From CAWDYA01 sp963806495 (GTDB lineage Bacteria > Acidobacteriota > Polarisedimenticolia > JACPZX01 > DASXTC01): a stretch of 64,000 bases of DNA. The DNA is taken from the NCBI GenBank assembly GCA_963806495.1, contig CAWDYA010000006.1:124001-188000 (forward strand), in the 5' to 3' direction. Both the position numbers and the translations under genes were made by a program. Shown here piece by piece: positions 53,166-61,704 of the stretch; the first letter of the stretch is position 1, and the number at the start of each line of letters is the position of its first letter. Under the pieces are notes generated by a model that was not told where the DNA came from, did not search any database, and was given only the letters and a program-made list of their open reading frames with translations.

Positions 53166-54162
53166 GACGCGCTCCTTCGCGTCTCAGGAACGCGGCCGCC
53201 AGCTCGTCGATCATGGTGATCAGCCCGGAGCGCTCGAGCCACTTGAAGGCCGAGGCGTACTCCGTGTCGGACAGGGCGAACAGCAGGTGCCCGCGCACCT
53301 CCTCGATGCCGCGATCGTGAAGGCGTTTGAGGATGGCGACGTAACCGGTCTTGTAGCTGGGCAGGTCGACGTTGGTGGCGCCGAGGATCCAGGGCTGGTC
53401 CCGTTCGTCACCCCGACCGTCGATGAAGGTCGCCGCCTCGGCGTCGGTGCGCGCCACGATGATGCCAGGCACCCCCATGATGTCGAGCTGAAACCGCGCG
53501 GCATTGAGCCGCTTGATCTGCTCGTCCTGAGGCACGAGCACCTTGCCGCCCTGGTGCCCGCACTTCTTGACGCCCGGCTTCTGATCCTCGATGTGATAAC
53601 CGGGGACGCCCACCTCCACGAATCGCCGGATCAGATTGCGCACGTGCGCGTCGCCGCCGTGCCCGGTGTCGGCGTCGGCGATGATGAAGGGACGGAAGTC
53701 GACGACCGGGGCAGAGGCCCGCCCCTGCTCCGTCATGCGGGACCTCGCGAAGTGCTGGTTCCGGTCGGCCGCGAGCAGCATGCGCACGATCGGGGCCGCC
53801 TCGTCGGGCACCTGGCTCAGAGGATAGCTGGCGAGGTCCGCTCCCGGGTCCTCGGTCGCGGACCCCTTCGCCGATGTGGCCCATCCCCCGAGATAGATCC
53901 CCTCGATGCCGAGACGCTTCATCGAGACCGCCTGGCCGGGCGAGTAGGGGCCAAACGTCGTGATCGACCGGCGCTGCGCGAACAGCTCCCGCAGACGCGC
54001 GTAGAACGCTTCCGCGGCGTCGCGGGCGATCGGATATCCGGTCCGGATCGCGCCGCGTTGCTCGGCCACCTCGCGCGCCGAATGCAGCCGGACGATCCCT
54101 TCGAAGCGAGGTGAGTCGAACCACGCCTTGATGTCAGCCATCTCCCGATCCAGTTCGCTCAT
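53149..54162 (-). CDS. aceA: Isocitrate lyase, N-terminal part
   Basis: A 337-aa first half of a large-type isocitrate lyase, which cleaves isocitrate to glyoxylate and succinate. The TIM-barrel landmarks are present: TTFGPYSPGQAVSMKRLGIEGIYLGGW, FIIADADTGHGG and the signature KKCGHQGGK (catalytic Cys201). The second-half active-site residues lie in the next gene, so activity needs both pieces. The ATG overlaps the malate synthase stop (ATGA), marking an operon for the glyoxylate shunt. Ends with a short non-family tail (RREGARRGSDA), consistent with a frame change or fission. Confidence 0.9.
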   Translation of the reverse strand: MSELDREMADIKAWFDSPRFEGIVRLHSAREVAEQRGAIRTGYPIARDAAEAFYARLRELFAQRRSITTFGPYSPGQAVSMKRLGIEGIYLGGWATSAKGSATEDPGADLASYPLSQVPDEAAPIVRMLLAADRNQHFARSRMTEQGRASAPVVDFRPFIIADADTGHGGDAHVRNLIRRFVEVGVPGYHIEDQKPGVKKCGHQGGKVLVPQDEQIKRLNAARFQLDIMGVPGIIVARTDAEAATFIDGRGDERDQPWILGATNVDLPSYKTGYVAILKRLHDRGIEEVRGHLLFALSDTEYASAFKWLERSGLITMIDELAAAFLRREGARRGSDA

Positions 54163-56112
54163 CGCGCTGCCCTGCCTCCTTGATCGCCGCCCGGTGCGGC
54201 GAAATCGAGATTCTCGGTGATCCGGCGGCCCTCGCCGGCGTAGGCGTCCAGGAAGAGCCGGATCCGCCGCTTCGCTTCGTCGAGACGATGGTTGTTCAGG
54301 TTGATGTTCAGCAGGTCGATGTACCAGGGCGGCTTGACATCCGACCTGACGTAGGCCCCCGCGATCTCGCGCGCGATCGGCAGTGTCGTGGTCTTGGACA
54401 CATCGTGCACGTCGCGGTTGCTCGCCGCGGCGAGCTTGGCGGATTCCTCCTCGAGCAGACGGTCGAACATGGCGCCCGTGAACGGATCGCCGGCGCGCAC
54501 GCCGGTGCCCGTGTCATCTTCGGTCAGCGGGGCCTTCTTGTGGAGCCATTCCCAGAGGATGCTGAGCCGGATCTCTCCGGTCGCCATGTCTTCCATCAGA
54601 TAGAGCACGTCGTCGTCGCCAAAGAAGTCGGCCGGCTTGAGGGCGGCCGCCTGGAACCCCTGGCCGAAGGCGTTGCCGTACTGCAGGGCGACGCTGAGCA
54701 GGTCGCGCGCCCCGCGAACGGTGCGCGGTGCCGGCTCGAGCAGCGTCAGACCCGCGGCGTCCGCCCCTGTGTAGGTGAGCCGTGGGAAGCTGCGGCCCAG
54801 CTGGTTCTCCTCGCCGGCCTTCTCCCAGACCGGTCGGACGATGTGAACCATCTTCCAGTGCGCCACCCACTTGCCGCTCGCCCCCTCGCGCTGCTCCCGC
54901 TCGGCTCCCGCCACCGCTCGGCGCATTCCGTTCTCCACGCCGGCCCTGGAGCCGACCGGGATATTGGGCTCCATCCCACCCTGCCACAGAGAGAACCGCC
55001 CCTCCCTGTCGGGCGTGTTGACCGCGCGCCGTACGCGGTCCTCGTAGTTGCGCATGTACCCGTAGGTCATGGTGATGGCGTCGATGTTCGGGTTGCAGAA
55101 GGCGGGGTCCCAGGCCATGGCGTCGGAAACGCTGTTGATGTAGTCCCAGCGCCCCGTGTTGAACCCCACGAACCGCTCGGCCAGGGCGGCGCGGATCTCC
55201 ATGAGCTGGAACGTGGCCTCGAGCTGCTCGACGAGGACATAGACCTTGATCGCTCCTTGCGCGAGCCCGAGGTGCCCCTCCAGCCCCGCCAGGATCCGGT
55301 TCCACAGCCCCGCCTCCTCTGCCGTCTGGATTTTCGGCAGGTAGAGGACGATCGACGAGCCGGTGCGGCCCAGCGACCGGTGGCTCTGCACGACGTACAG
55401 GGCGGCATCCACGATCGAGGCGGAGAAACCCCTGCCATCGCGGCGGCGGACGTGGCGGTCGTCGAGGTGCAGCCCGCGCGCTCGGAATATCCTCGTCGTG
55501 AAGTCGAGCTGGCGGCGCCAGTCGTCGATGATCCGGTGTCCGAGCAGCCCTTCGGCCCACGCGTTCATCTCGCCCGCCACCGGCTCGGCGACGCGCAGGA
55601 ACACCGGGTCGCGATCGAAGGCCAGCCTCAGGTTGCGCAGGTTGTCGAGCGACATCGTGGAGACCTGGCCGAGCGCGTCTTCGCCGTCGAACATCCATCC
55701 GTCGGCGCCCGAGAGCAGGGCGTACGCGACGTTGCGCAGACTGCTCTCGAGCGGGGCGCTTCGGCTTGGCACCGGGGCCGGTGCCCTGGATCCACTGCCG
55801 CCTCAGGTCGTCGGGTATCACGGAGCCGGAGAACTCCCCCTCGCGCGCCTGCCTCACGGTGAGCCCGGTGCCGGGGATCGCGGTAGCCCCGTCGGGAAAG
55901 TCGATCCGCCGGCCGGCGCGGGCCCGATCGGCCCGGCGTTTGAGGCGCCGTTCCATCATCTCGCACCGTTCCTCGTCGAAGCCGGCGAGCGCAGCGAGGA
56001 CCTCCTTCGCCTCTGCCGTGAAAACGTCGGGATAGTCGCGCTCGACGCCGGCACGGATTTCGAGATCGGGAGCTTTCGTGCGGCGCGGCCCTCCTGTCGC
56101 GGGCTGGGTCAT
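54159..56112 (-). CDS. aceB: Malate synthase, reading frame broken by +1
   Basis: The N-terminal part from ATG 56112 (behind GGAGAG) reads APDLEIRAGVERDYPDVFTAEA and SGSVIPDDLRRQWIQGTGPGAK. The frame then moves by one base near 55760-55770, and the main part (SLRNVAYALLSGADGWMFDGEDALGQ, GFNTGRWDYINSVSDAMAWD, FSLWQGGMEPNIPV, VRSDVKPPWYIDLLNINLNNH) ends at 54159. The enzyme condenses glyoxylate with acetyl-CoA. Joined, it is about 650 aa. It is the first gene of the operon with isocitrate lyase and MscS, with which it completes the glyoxylate shunt. Confidence 0.88.
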
Positions 56113-56306
56113 GGGCGGACTCTCCGTTGCGGGTTGAGCACGTGATGGAAACCCCGCCGCCCTCCTCTCCAGGGCTCTCTGCGACGGGGCGCAGGCCCAA
56201 ATATACGAAAAACGACCGGGTGATGCACACGGGATGACCGGATCACGGGACACACGGCGGCTGCTGGGCTAGAATCCCCCTCGGCCGCCGCCTGGGAGGA
56301 AACGGA

Positions 56307-56663
56307 GTGGATACGAGACGATTCGAGCGCGAGCGCAGGGCCATCGGGGCAATGGTGGGGATCTACTGCCGCGACCTCCATGGCTCGCGCCGCCGGGAGC
56401 GATGCCCCTCCTGCCGCGAGGTGCTCGAATACGCCGGCCAGCGTCTCGACAAGTGCCTCTTTCCCGACAGCAAGCCGACCTGCGCGAGCTGCCCCGTGCA
56501 CTGCTACAAGCCGGAGATGCGCACCCGGGTGAAGGAGATCATGCGGTATGCCGGGCCCAGGATGGCGTGGCGGCACCCTCTGATCGCGATCAGACACCTG
56601 ATCGAGGGCCGGAAGGATCGGAACCGCAAGCTGGAGCGGCGGCGCCCCCATCGGGCTTCCTGA
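56307..56663 (+). CDS. ygbA: YgbA-like (nitrous oxide-stimulated promoter) family protein
   Basis: A 118-aa protein with the family pattern RERRAIGAMVGIYCRDLHG, CPSCREVLEYAGQRLDKC and KPTCASCPVHCYKPEMRTRVKEIMRYAGPRMAWRHP. Seven cysteines in CxxC-type groups suggest metal or Fe-S binding. The family is linked to nitric-oxide-responsive expression in enterobacteria. GTG start (56307) with GGGAGGA upstream. It is isolated and divergent from aceB. Confidence 0.85.
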   Translation: MDTRRFERERRAIGAMVGIYCRDLHGSRRRERCPSCREVLEYAGQRLDKCLFPDSKPTCASCPVHCYKPEMRTRVKEIMRYAGPRMAWRHPLIAIRHLIEGRKDRNRKLERRRPHRAS

Positions 56664-56693
56664 GCCCGCCGGAGTCGACTCCTGCGGCAGGCA

Positions 56694-56978
56694 TCAATTC
56701 GTCGTGCGCCGCCTGCCGCCGATCAGCGCCAGCACGGCGACGAAGACCGCGGCGCCCATCACGGACCAGACAATCGGGAACGGCTGCCCGCCGATATCCA
56801 GGGAGAACAACGCGGGCAGGCCGAGCGCCGTTGCCAGCCAGGTCCCCAGGACGGCACCGACGAAGCCGATTGCGATCGAGACCAGGCATCCGCCCCGCGA
56901 GAAGCCCGCGATCGATTGCCCGAGAGCCCCGCACAGACCGGCCACCACCAGCAGGAGAATGAGCTGACCGAGAGTCAT
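56694..56978 (-). CDS. GlsB/YeaQ/YmgE family small membrane protein
   Basis: A 94-aa protein with three hydrophobic segments (LILLLVVAGLCGALGQSIAG, GCLVSIAIGFVGAVLGTWLATALGLP, VWSVMGAAVFVAVLALIGG). The G-rich first helix and GFVGAVLGTWL match the transglycosylase-associated/YeaQ family, small stress-induced inner-membrane proteins of unknown mechanism. Last gene of a three-gene stress cluster. Confidence 0.85.
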   Translation of the reverse strand: MTLGQLILLLVVAGLCGALGQSIAGFSRGGCLVSIAIGFVGAVLGTWLATALGLPALFSLDIGGQPFPIVWSVMGAAVFVAVLALIGGRRRTTN

Positions 56979-56989
56979 AGCCGTCTCCT

Positions 56990-57217
56990 CTAGGAGGCAA
57001 CTCGCCTGCCGCCGAAGGCGAGCATCCCAGCGCCCACCGCGGCGGCGGCGACACCGGCCCAGACCGGTATGTTGACGTGCTCCTTGTCCTGGACCTGGAT
57101 CTGCAGCGGCCCAAGGTCGGCCTCGTGCGTCTTCTTCGTGTAGGAGAAGCCGCCGTACGCGAGCGCGAGGATCCCGAGGGCGAGGACGATCAGCCCGATC
57201 AGACGCACGCCGCTCAT
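56990..57217 (-). CDS. DUF3185-like small membrane protein
   Basis: 75 aa from ATG 57217: an N-terminal helix (LIGLIVLALGILALAYGGFSY), a short polar loop (TKKTHEADLGPLQIQVQDKEH) and a C-terminal helix (VWAGVAAAAVGAGMLAFGG). The YGGFSYTKKTH and ADLGPLQI signatures match DUF3185. It overlaps the coiled-coil gene by 4 bp and lies 11 bp before the YeaQ-like gene, so the three are co-transcribed. Confidence 0.8.
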   Translation of the reverse strand: MSGVRLIGLIVLALGILALAYGGFSYTKKTHEADLGPLQIQVQDKEHVNIPVWAGVAAAAVGAGMLAFGGRRVAS

Positions 57218-57444
57218 GCCGCGTCTTCCTTCAGCAGATGATTGAGCTTCTCGGCCGCCTGATCGGACAGTTTCTCCCAGCCTTCGCTCAGCGTCGACTT
57301 GATCTCGGAGAGCTGCCTCTCCAGCTGCTCCTTGCGGGGGCGAGAGGACGCCTGGGCGTCCGCCTGCACTTCCTTCAGCCGCGCTTCGAGATGGGCCACA
57401 TGCGCTTCGATCCTGGACTTCAACTCGTCCTTGCGGGTGATCAT
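57214..57444 (-). CDS. Small coiled-coil protein, stress-type
   Basis: 76 aa from ATG 57444, with GGAGG 4 nt upstream. It is almost entirely one charged helix pair (KDELKSRIEAHVAHLEARLKEV, LERQLSEIKSTLSEGWEKLSD) with heptad-like spacing. It resembles sll1863-type small stress proteins but a definite family is not claimed. First gene of the three-gene cluster. Confidence 0.65.
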   Translation of the reverse strand: MITRKDELKSRIEAHVAHLEARLKEVQADAQASSRPRKEQLERQLSEIKSTLSEGWEKLSDQAAEKLNHLLKEDAA

Positions 57445-57618
57445 GGGTCCCTCCTGTATGATACTTTCGATAGGAATCAAATAGGAGCGCCGGGCGACGA
57501 AACGATACCTCCCCGGCGCCATGCGTGCCGCCGGCCTCAAGGTTGCTCACAAAGGCGAGCGGCGGGATTTTTCAGCGGGATCTGGATCATAGAACACAAC
57601 CCGAGGATGTGTCAAACT

Positions 57619-57636
57619 TACTTTCTGGTGAAAGTA
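57619..57636. promoter_or_regulatory. 18-bp palindromic operator upstream of the MarR gene
   Basis: TACTTTC-TGGT-GAAAGTA (57619-57636) is a perfect inverted repeat with 7-bp arms, 13 bp before the MarR start codon. Size and position suit a MarR dimer acting on its own promoter. Confidence 0.6.
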
Positions 57637-57649
57637 CTCTGGGTGACTC

Positions 57650-58129
57650 ATGGAGAAACCTCTCAGTATCGAGGTGCGGATCATCGAGGCGATACGACGG
57701 ATCATCCGTGCAAACGACCTGCACTCACGCCGTCTGGCCGCACGATACCGGATCACGGGGCCGCAGCTCATGGCGCTGCGCGAGATCGCGCGTCTGAACA
57801 GCGCGACGCCCACCGCCCTGGCCCGCGCCATCCACGTCAGCCAGTCCACCATGACGGGTATCCTTGCGCGTCTCGGGCACCGCCGCCTGGTCCGGCGCTC
57901 GCACGCGAGTCCCGACCGGCGGGTGAGCACCGTCACGCTCACTCCCGCAGGACGACGGCTGCTCGCGGCGTCGCCGCCCCTCCTGCAGGCCGGATTCCGT
58001 CGCGAGCTCTCGGAGCTGAAGGACTGGGAGCGCACTTCCCTTCTCGCCGCGTTGCAACGGGTCTCGGCGATGATGGGGATGGACGAACCACCCGTCCCGC
58101 CAGCGGCGCTCGAAAGACGGCGCCCATAG
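57650..58129 (+). CDS. MarR-family winged-helix regulator
   Basis: A 159-aa protein: dimer helices, then the winged HTH (ITGPQLMALREIARLNSATPT, ALARAIHVSQSTMTGILARLGHRRLVRR) and wing (SPDRRVSTVTLTPAGRRLL). MarR proteins are repressors relieved by phenolic or oxidant ligands. An 18-bp palindrome sits just ahead, so autoregulation is likely. The exported methyltransferase gene follows 52 bp downstream on the same strand, a possible target. Confidence 0.9.
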   Translation: MEKPLSIEVRIIEAIRRIIRANDLHSRRLAARYRITGPQLMALREIARLNSATPTALARAIHVSQSTMTGILARLGHRRLVRRSHASPDRRVSTVTLTPAGRRLLAASPPLLQAGFRRELSELKDWERTSLLAALQRVSAMMGMDEPPVPPAALERRRP

Positions 58130-58181
58130 ATGATACCGTGTGGCACAACATCCACCATAAACCGTGAGGAGGAACACACGC

Positions 58182-58967
58182 ATGTCGTTCGACGAGCGAA
58201 AAACGACCAGGACGCTGGCGATGGGTCTTGTCGCCCTGCTCGCCACGGCGGGCGCGGCCGCCGCACTGACGCAGACGGCGCCCGCGGGGGAGGCCGGCCT
58301 GAACCAGGCCGCTCTCGACCAGCCCTCACGCAGCGATGACGACCGCAAGCGTGACGAGGGCTTCAAGCCTCTGGAGGTCTATGGGTTCTTCGGCGTGGAA
58401 CCCGGGATGACCGTGGCCGACCTGTGGCCCGGACGCGGGTACAACACCCAGATACTCTCCGCCGTCGTGGGTCCCGAGGGCAAGGTGCTGGCCGTGCTCG
58501 GTCCGCTCTACATGAAGGAGAAGTACAAGGAGCGCGTGACCAACGCCCTCAACGCACGCATCGAAGCGGGGCACCTCTCCAACGTCACCATCGTCGGCCC
58601 CCTCGCGGATCTGGCCGACAACAGCGTCGACGTGATGATCACCGTTCGCAACTACCACGATCTCGGGGAGGCCGCCGACCGCACGGCCGTGCTGCCGGAC
58701 CTGATGCGGGCGCTCAAGCCGGGCGGGATTCTGGGCGTGGTCGACGCCGTCACGGACAAGGAAGGACGCGACGAGGAGAACCACCGCATCAACGAGGATC
58801 TCGTCGTGAAGGAGATCACGGGCGCGGGCTTCGAACTGGTCGGGAAATCGGATATCCTCGCCAATCCGAAGGACACCTATGATTTCGACGGCCGCGAGAA
58901 GGACGCTCCGATCCACCGGTACTTCATCCACCGGTTCGTGCACAAGTACCGCAAGCCGGTCAAATGA
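58182..58967 (+). CDS. Exported class I SAM-dependent methyltransferase-like protein
   Basis: A 261-aa protein. ATG 58182 has GAGGAGG nine bases upstream. A signal peptide (LAMGLVALLATAGAAAALTQ) is followed by a Rossmann methyltransferase (FFGVEPGMTVADLWPGRGYNTQIL, VVGPEGKVLAVLGPLY, DNSVDVMITVRNYHDL, DLMRALKPGGILGVVDAV). The usual SAM glycine motif is D-L-W-P-G-R-G. Export of a SAM enzyme is odd because SAM is cytoplasmic, yet this predicted-methyltransferase group with signal peptides exists in many bacteria. Substrate unknown. Confidence 0.85.
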   Translation: MSFDERKTTRTLAMGLVALLATAGAAAALTQTAPAGEAGLNQAALDQPSRSDDDRKRDEGFKPLEVYGFFGVEPGMTVADLWPGRGYNTQILSAVVGPEGKVLAVLGPLYMKEKYKERVTNALNARIEAGHLSNVTIVGPLADLADNSVDVMITVRNYHDLGEAADRTAVLPDLMRALKPGGILGVVDAVTDKEGRDEENHRINEDLVVKEITGAGFELVGKSDILANPKDTYDFDGREKDAPIHRYFIHRFVHKYRKPVK

Positions 58968-58994
58968 TCGCCGCGCGTTGCGTCCCTTGGCCTC

Positions 58995-59303
58995 TCAGGC
59001 AAGACGAACGTCGCCGCACCCCTCGCAGCTGACCACGAAGAAGCACTCGCGGGCCGTCCGGTCGCAAAGCGATCGGGCGGTCCGCGGCCCATTGCCGCAG
59101 GCCGGACACGGGTCGGTCCGCGTGGCCCGCGAAAGCTGCTCGAATCGCTCCTCGAACGTCGGCAGCACCGTGGCGTCGTACACCTTGCCGCATCGGCGGC
59201 ACATCCCCTCGCCTCGCGGGGGCCCCGGCAGGGCCGCGACCACGATGGAGCAGGTTCCGCAGTCCGGGCAGATCAGATCGTGCGTTGCTTCGATGTCCGG
59301 CAT
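58995..59303 (-). CDS. Small double zinc-ribbon protein
   Basis: A 102-aa protein with two zinc ribbons: CPDCGTC...CRRCGK near the start and CPACGN...CEGCGD at the end, with a FEERFEQLSRATRT helix between. Its start overlaps the CbiX gene by 31 bp. It may bind zinc or nucleic acid; no family is named. Confidence 0.65.
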   Translation of the reverse strand: MPDIEATHDLICPDCGTCSIVVAALPGPPRGEGMCRRCGKVYDATVLPTFEERFEQLSRATRTDPCPACGNGPRTARSLCDRTARECFFVVSCEGCGDVRLA

Positions 59304-59686
59304 GTTTCCGCGAGATCTTCCGCGTGGCTCCTCGCGATCTCCTCGAGCAGGGCGATGAAACGCGGGTCCTCTCCCACGGGTGGGAGGACCTCGACCGTCA
59401 AACCGGGATGCTCCGCGCGGACCGCCGCCACGATTCCGGGGATATCCTGAGCGACGTGCGCTCCCCCCGCGAGAAACAGCGGCAGGAGCCGGATCCGGGT
59501 GACCCCGCGCGCCACCGCGGCCATGGCGACCTCGGTCAGCGTCGGCGTGCAGAACTCCATGAAGGCGAGTCCGACCCGCTGACGGCCGGCCCTGTCCGCC
59601 ACCGCCCCGAGCAGGCGCTCGAACGGGGCGCGCCAGCGCGGATCACGGCTCCCGTGCGCGAACAGCACCAGCATTTCACCCGCCAT
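59273..59686 (-). CDS. cbiX: Short CbiX-type sirohydrochlorin chelatase
   Basis: 137 aa from ATG 59686, with GGAGA upstream. The two metal-site histidines of CbiX-S are in place: His11 (VLFAHGSRDPRW) and His77 (LFLAGGAHVAQDIPG). The protein inserts Co2+ or another metal into sirohydrochlorin at the branch to cobalamin or sirohaem; the short length suggests a homodimer, as in archaeal CbiX-S. It overlaps the zinc-ribbon gene and follows the metallo-beta-lactamase gene by 86 bp. Confidence 0.85.
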   Translation of the reverse strand: MAGEMLVLFAHGSRDPRWRAPFERLLGAVADRAGRQRVGLAFMEFCTPTLTEVAMAAVARGVTRIRLLPLFLAGGAHVAQDIPGIVAAVRAEHPGLTVEVLPPVGEDPRFIALLEEIARSHAEDLAETCRTSKQRTI

Positions 59687-59772
59687 GCGCTCTCCTTCTC
59701 GTTGCACCCGGGACGATAGGACGGCCTCACCGGCAGTTGACCATACCGCGACGTCCCCCGCAAGCCATGGCG

Positions 59773-60521
59773 TCACCGTCCATCGCGGACGATCGATCCG
59801 GGGAGAATCTCCTCGCGCCCCTCGTCCGGGAACCGGACCCAGCACTTCGTCCCGCCGTCGTAGTCGGCCGCACGCAGCAGCAGCGTCGCCGTCCGGCCAC
59901 CGGCCACGCACGGGCCGGGCGCCGGAGAATCGACCCCTCGCCAGGCCCGGATGAACGGATTGGTCTCCCACTCCGTCCCGATGGTGGTGGCCTGCGTGTG
60001 GCCCGGCAGGACAGCTGTCTCGTGCGGCAGCTTCATCAGGGTCTCCATGATGGAGCTCTTGAGCTGCCCGAAGGTGCCGTGTCCCGGTGCCCGCGTGCCG
60101 CCCACGCTGCCGGCAAACAGCGTGTCGCCGGTGAAGACCGTGGAGCCTTCGACGAGGTAAGCGAGCTGACCCACGGTGTGGCCGGGGATGTGCAGGGCCC
60201 GGATCGTCGAGATCTCCGGGACCGGATCGTCTCGCCGCCGGAGAGCTCCTCGTCGAGACGCCCGAACAGCCGGCCCTCGCTGCGATGGCCGAGGACGCGG
60301 CACCCGAGGTCACGCGCGTACAGGTCGTTGTGCGCGACGTGGTCGTGATGATGATGGGTGCACAGCAGGTGCGTCACGCCCAGCCGATGCCGCCCGATCG
60401 CCTCCAGGATCGGCTCTGCAGGGCCCCCCGAGTCGATGAGCACCGCGTGCCCCCCGGGGTGGTCCGCCACCAGGTACGTGTTCGAGAGCCACTCCGGACT
60501 CATGCTCCTTTCGATGATCAT
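59773..60521 (-). CDS. Metallo-beta-lactamase-fold hydrolase, frame broken by -1
   Basis: The ATG at 60521 overlaps the stop of the beta-helix gene (ATGA). The first half has THLLCTHHHHDHVAHNDLY (HxHxDH). At about 60230 (GGCGAGACGATCC) one base is missing, and the other frame continues IRALHIPGHTVGQLAYL, VFTGDTLFAGSVGG and AVLPGHTQATT. Together they form a glyoxalase-II-like hydrolase of about 249 aa. Substrate unknown. Part of an operon with the beta-helix protein upstream. Confidence 0.75.
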
Positions 60522-61639
60522 CGTTCGTCACATCCTATGTCGACCGCCTTGTCCGGGCGGGCCGCGCCGTCGATGTCGTCGGGAGGAATCGCACCGTCGA
60601 AACCCGCATCGATCGCGGGGCTTCCCGCTTTCAGGTGGAAGTCGAGCGCCCCCGGGTCGACGAGCATCGGGTCGACCTCGAGAAGAACCGCGTTGTCGAG
60701 GCCGGTGTATCCCTCGGGAACCTGGAGCGGCCCTCGCTTGTTGCCGAAGGCGATGTTGTTGCGCATGGTCATGGAGCGCCCGCCGGGCTGGTAGAAGGCG
60801 TACCCCGCCTGCGCGTTGTCCATCGAAATGTTGCTGGAGATCATCACGCGCTCGCTGAAGACCCCATGACCCCTGTCGCCGCCGAACAGGAAGCCGCTGC
60901 GCCCGTTGGCGTACGCCACGTTGTTCAGTACCTGGCAGTCGTCGCAATGAGGGTAGATCTGGAACCCGAAGTCATCGGCTCCCACCGCGACGTTGTTCCT
61001 GACGATCATCCCGGGGCCGGACAGATAGTAGTCATGATCCTCCGCGCGGCCTCCCGACCCGTTGTACGCCGAGACGTTCCTTTCGATTACGACTCCGGGC
61101 GTGCGGCGCGAGCTGTTGGACGCGATCCCCTGGCCGCACTTCCCCACGCGCTTCGGGTCGCAGCGTCGCGCGTTGTGATGAACGTAGTTGTCGCGAATCG
61201 TCACGAAGCTGCCCAGATTACGTATGCCCGTGCCGGCTGCGTCGCGTACCTCGAATCCCTCGAACACCACGTGGGAGGCGTCGATCAGCACCGCCGGGCC
61301 CGCGGACTCTCCTGCGCCCTCGGGGCCGACCAGAACGGCGGCGCGCCGGGGAACGCTCCGGATGACGATGGGGCCCGAGGCCGTGCCGCTCTTCTTCAAG
61401 GTGAGGGTCGCTGGCCCGTACACCCCGCCATGCACCTCGATCGTGTCGCCGGCACGCGCCCTGTCGGCCGCCGTCTGCAGGGAGCACAGGGGGCGCTTCA
61501 CCGTCCCTGCGAGCAGTCCGTCGAAGCAGCCGCCCGGATCGGCGGCGCTCACCACCCAGGTGGCGGCGACGACCGGCACTCCGGTCACGGCGGCCCCGAT
61601 CGCCAGCGCCAGCGCCGCCGCGCCTGGCATGATCCTCAT
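60518..61639 (-). CDS. Secreted parallel beta-helix (PbH1) protein
   Basis: A 373-aa protein with a signal peptide (MRIMPGAAALALAIGAAVTG). Right-handed beta-helix coils follow: GDTIEVHGGVYGPATLTLKKSG, VVFEGFEVRDAAGTGIRN, SFVTIRDNYVHHNA, MIVRNNVAVGADDFGFQIYP, VMISSNISMDNAQAGYAF and MTMRNNIAFGNKRGPL. This architecture is that of polysaccharide lyases or adhesins; no catalytic set is recognised. Its end overlaps the metallo-beta-lactamase gene (ATGA). The IS element inserted 65 bp upstream may have separated it from its promoter. Confidence 0.85.
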   Translation of the reverse strand: MRIMPGAAALALAIGAAVTGVPVVAATWVVSAADPGGCFDGLLAGTVKRPLCSLQTAADRARAGDTIEVHGGVYGPATLTLKKSGTASGPIVIRSVPRRAAVLVGPEGAGESAGPAVLIDASHVVFEGFEVRDAAGTGIRNLGSFVTIRDNYVHHNARRCDPKRVGKCGQGIASNSSRRTPGVVIERNVSAYNGSGGRAEDHDYYLSGPGMIVRNNVAVGADDFGFQIYPHCDDCQVLNNVAYANGRSGFLFGGDRGHGVFSERVMISSNISMDNAQAGYAFYQPGGRSMTMRNNIAFGNKRGPLQVPEGYTGLDNAVLLEVDPMLVDPGALDFHLKAGSPAIDAGFDGAIPPDDIDGAARPDKAVDIGCDER

Positions 61640-61652
61640 CGGGACGATCCTA

Positions 61653-61704
61653 TCACTCGTGCCGCAGCCCTTCGATCGGGTGAAGACCCTCGGGGTTAGT
61701 CTCG
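61653..61704 (-). pseudogene. C-terminal remnant of an ABC-transporter permease (FtsX/MacB type)
   Basis: Directly outside the left IS terminus an open frame reads E-T-N-P-E-G-L-H-P-I-E-G-L-R-H-E then stop (TGA 61655-61653). H-P-I-E-G-L-R-H-E is the characteristic last segment of MacB/FtsX-type permeases (P-[IV]-E-[AG]-L-R-x-E). The rest of the gene is absent on the other side of the IS, so only the tail of a disrupted permease is left, 13 bp before the beta-helix start. Confidence 0.45.
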
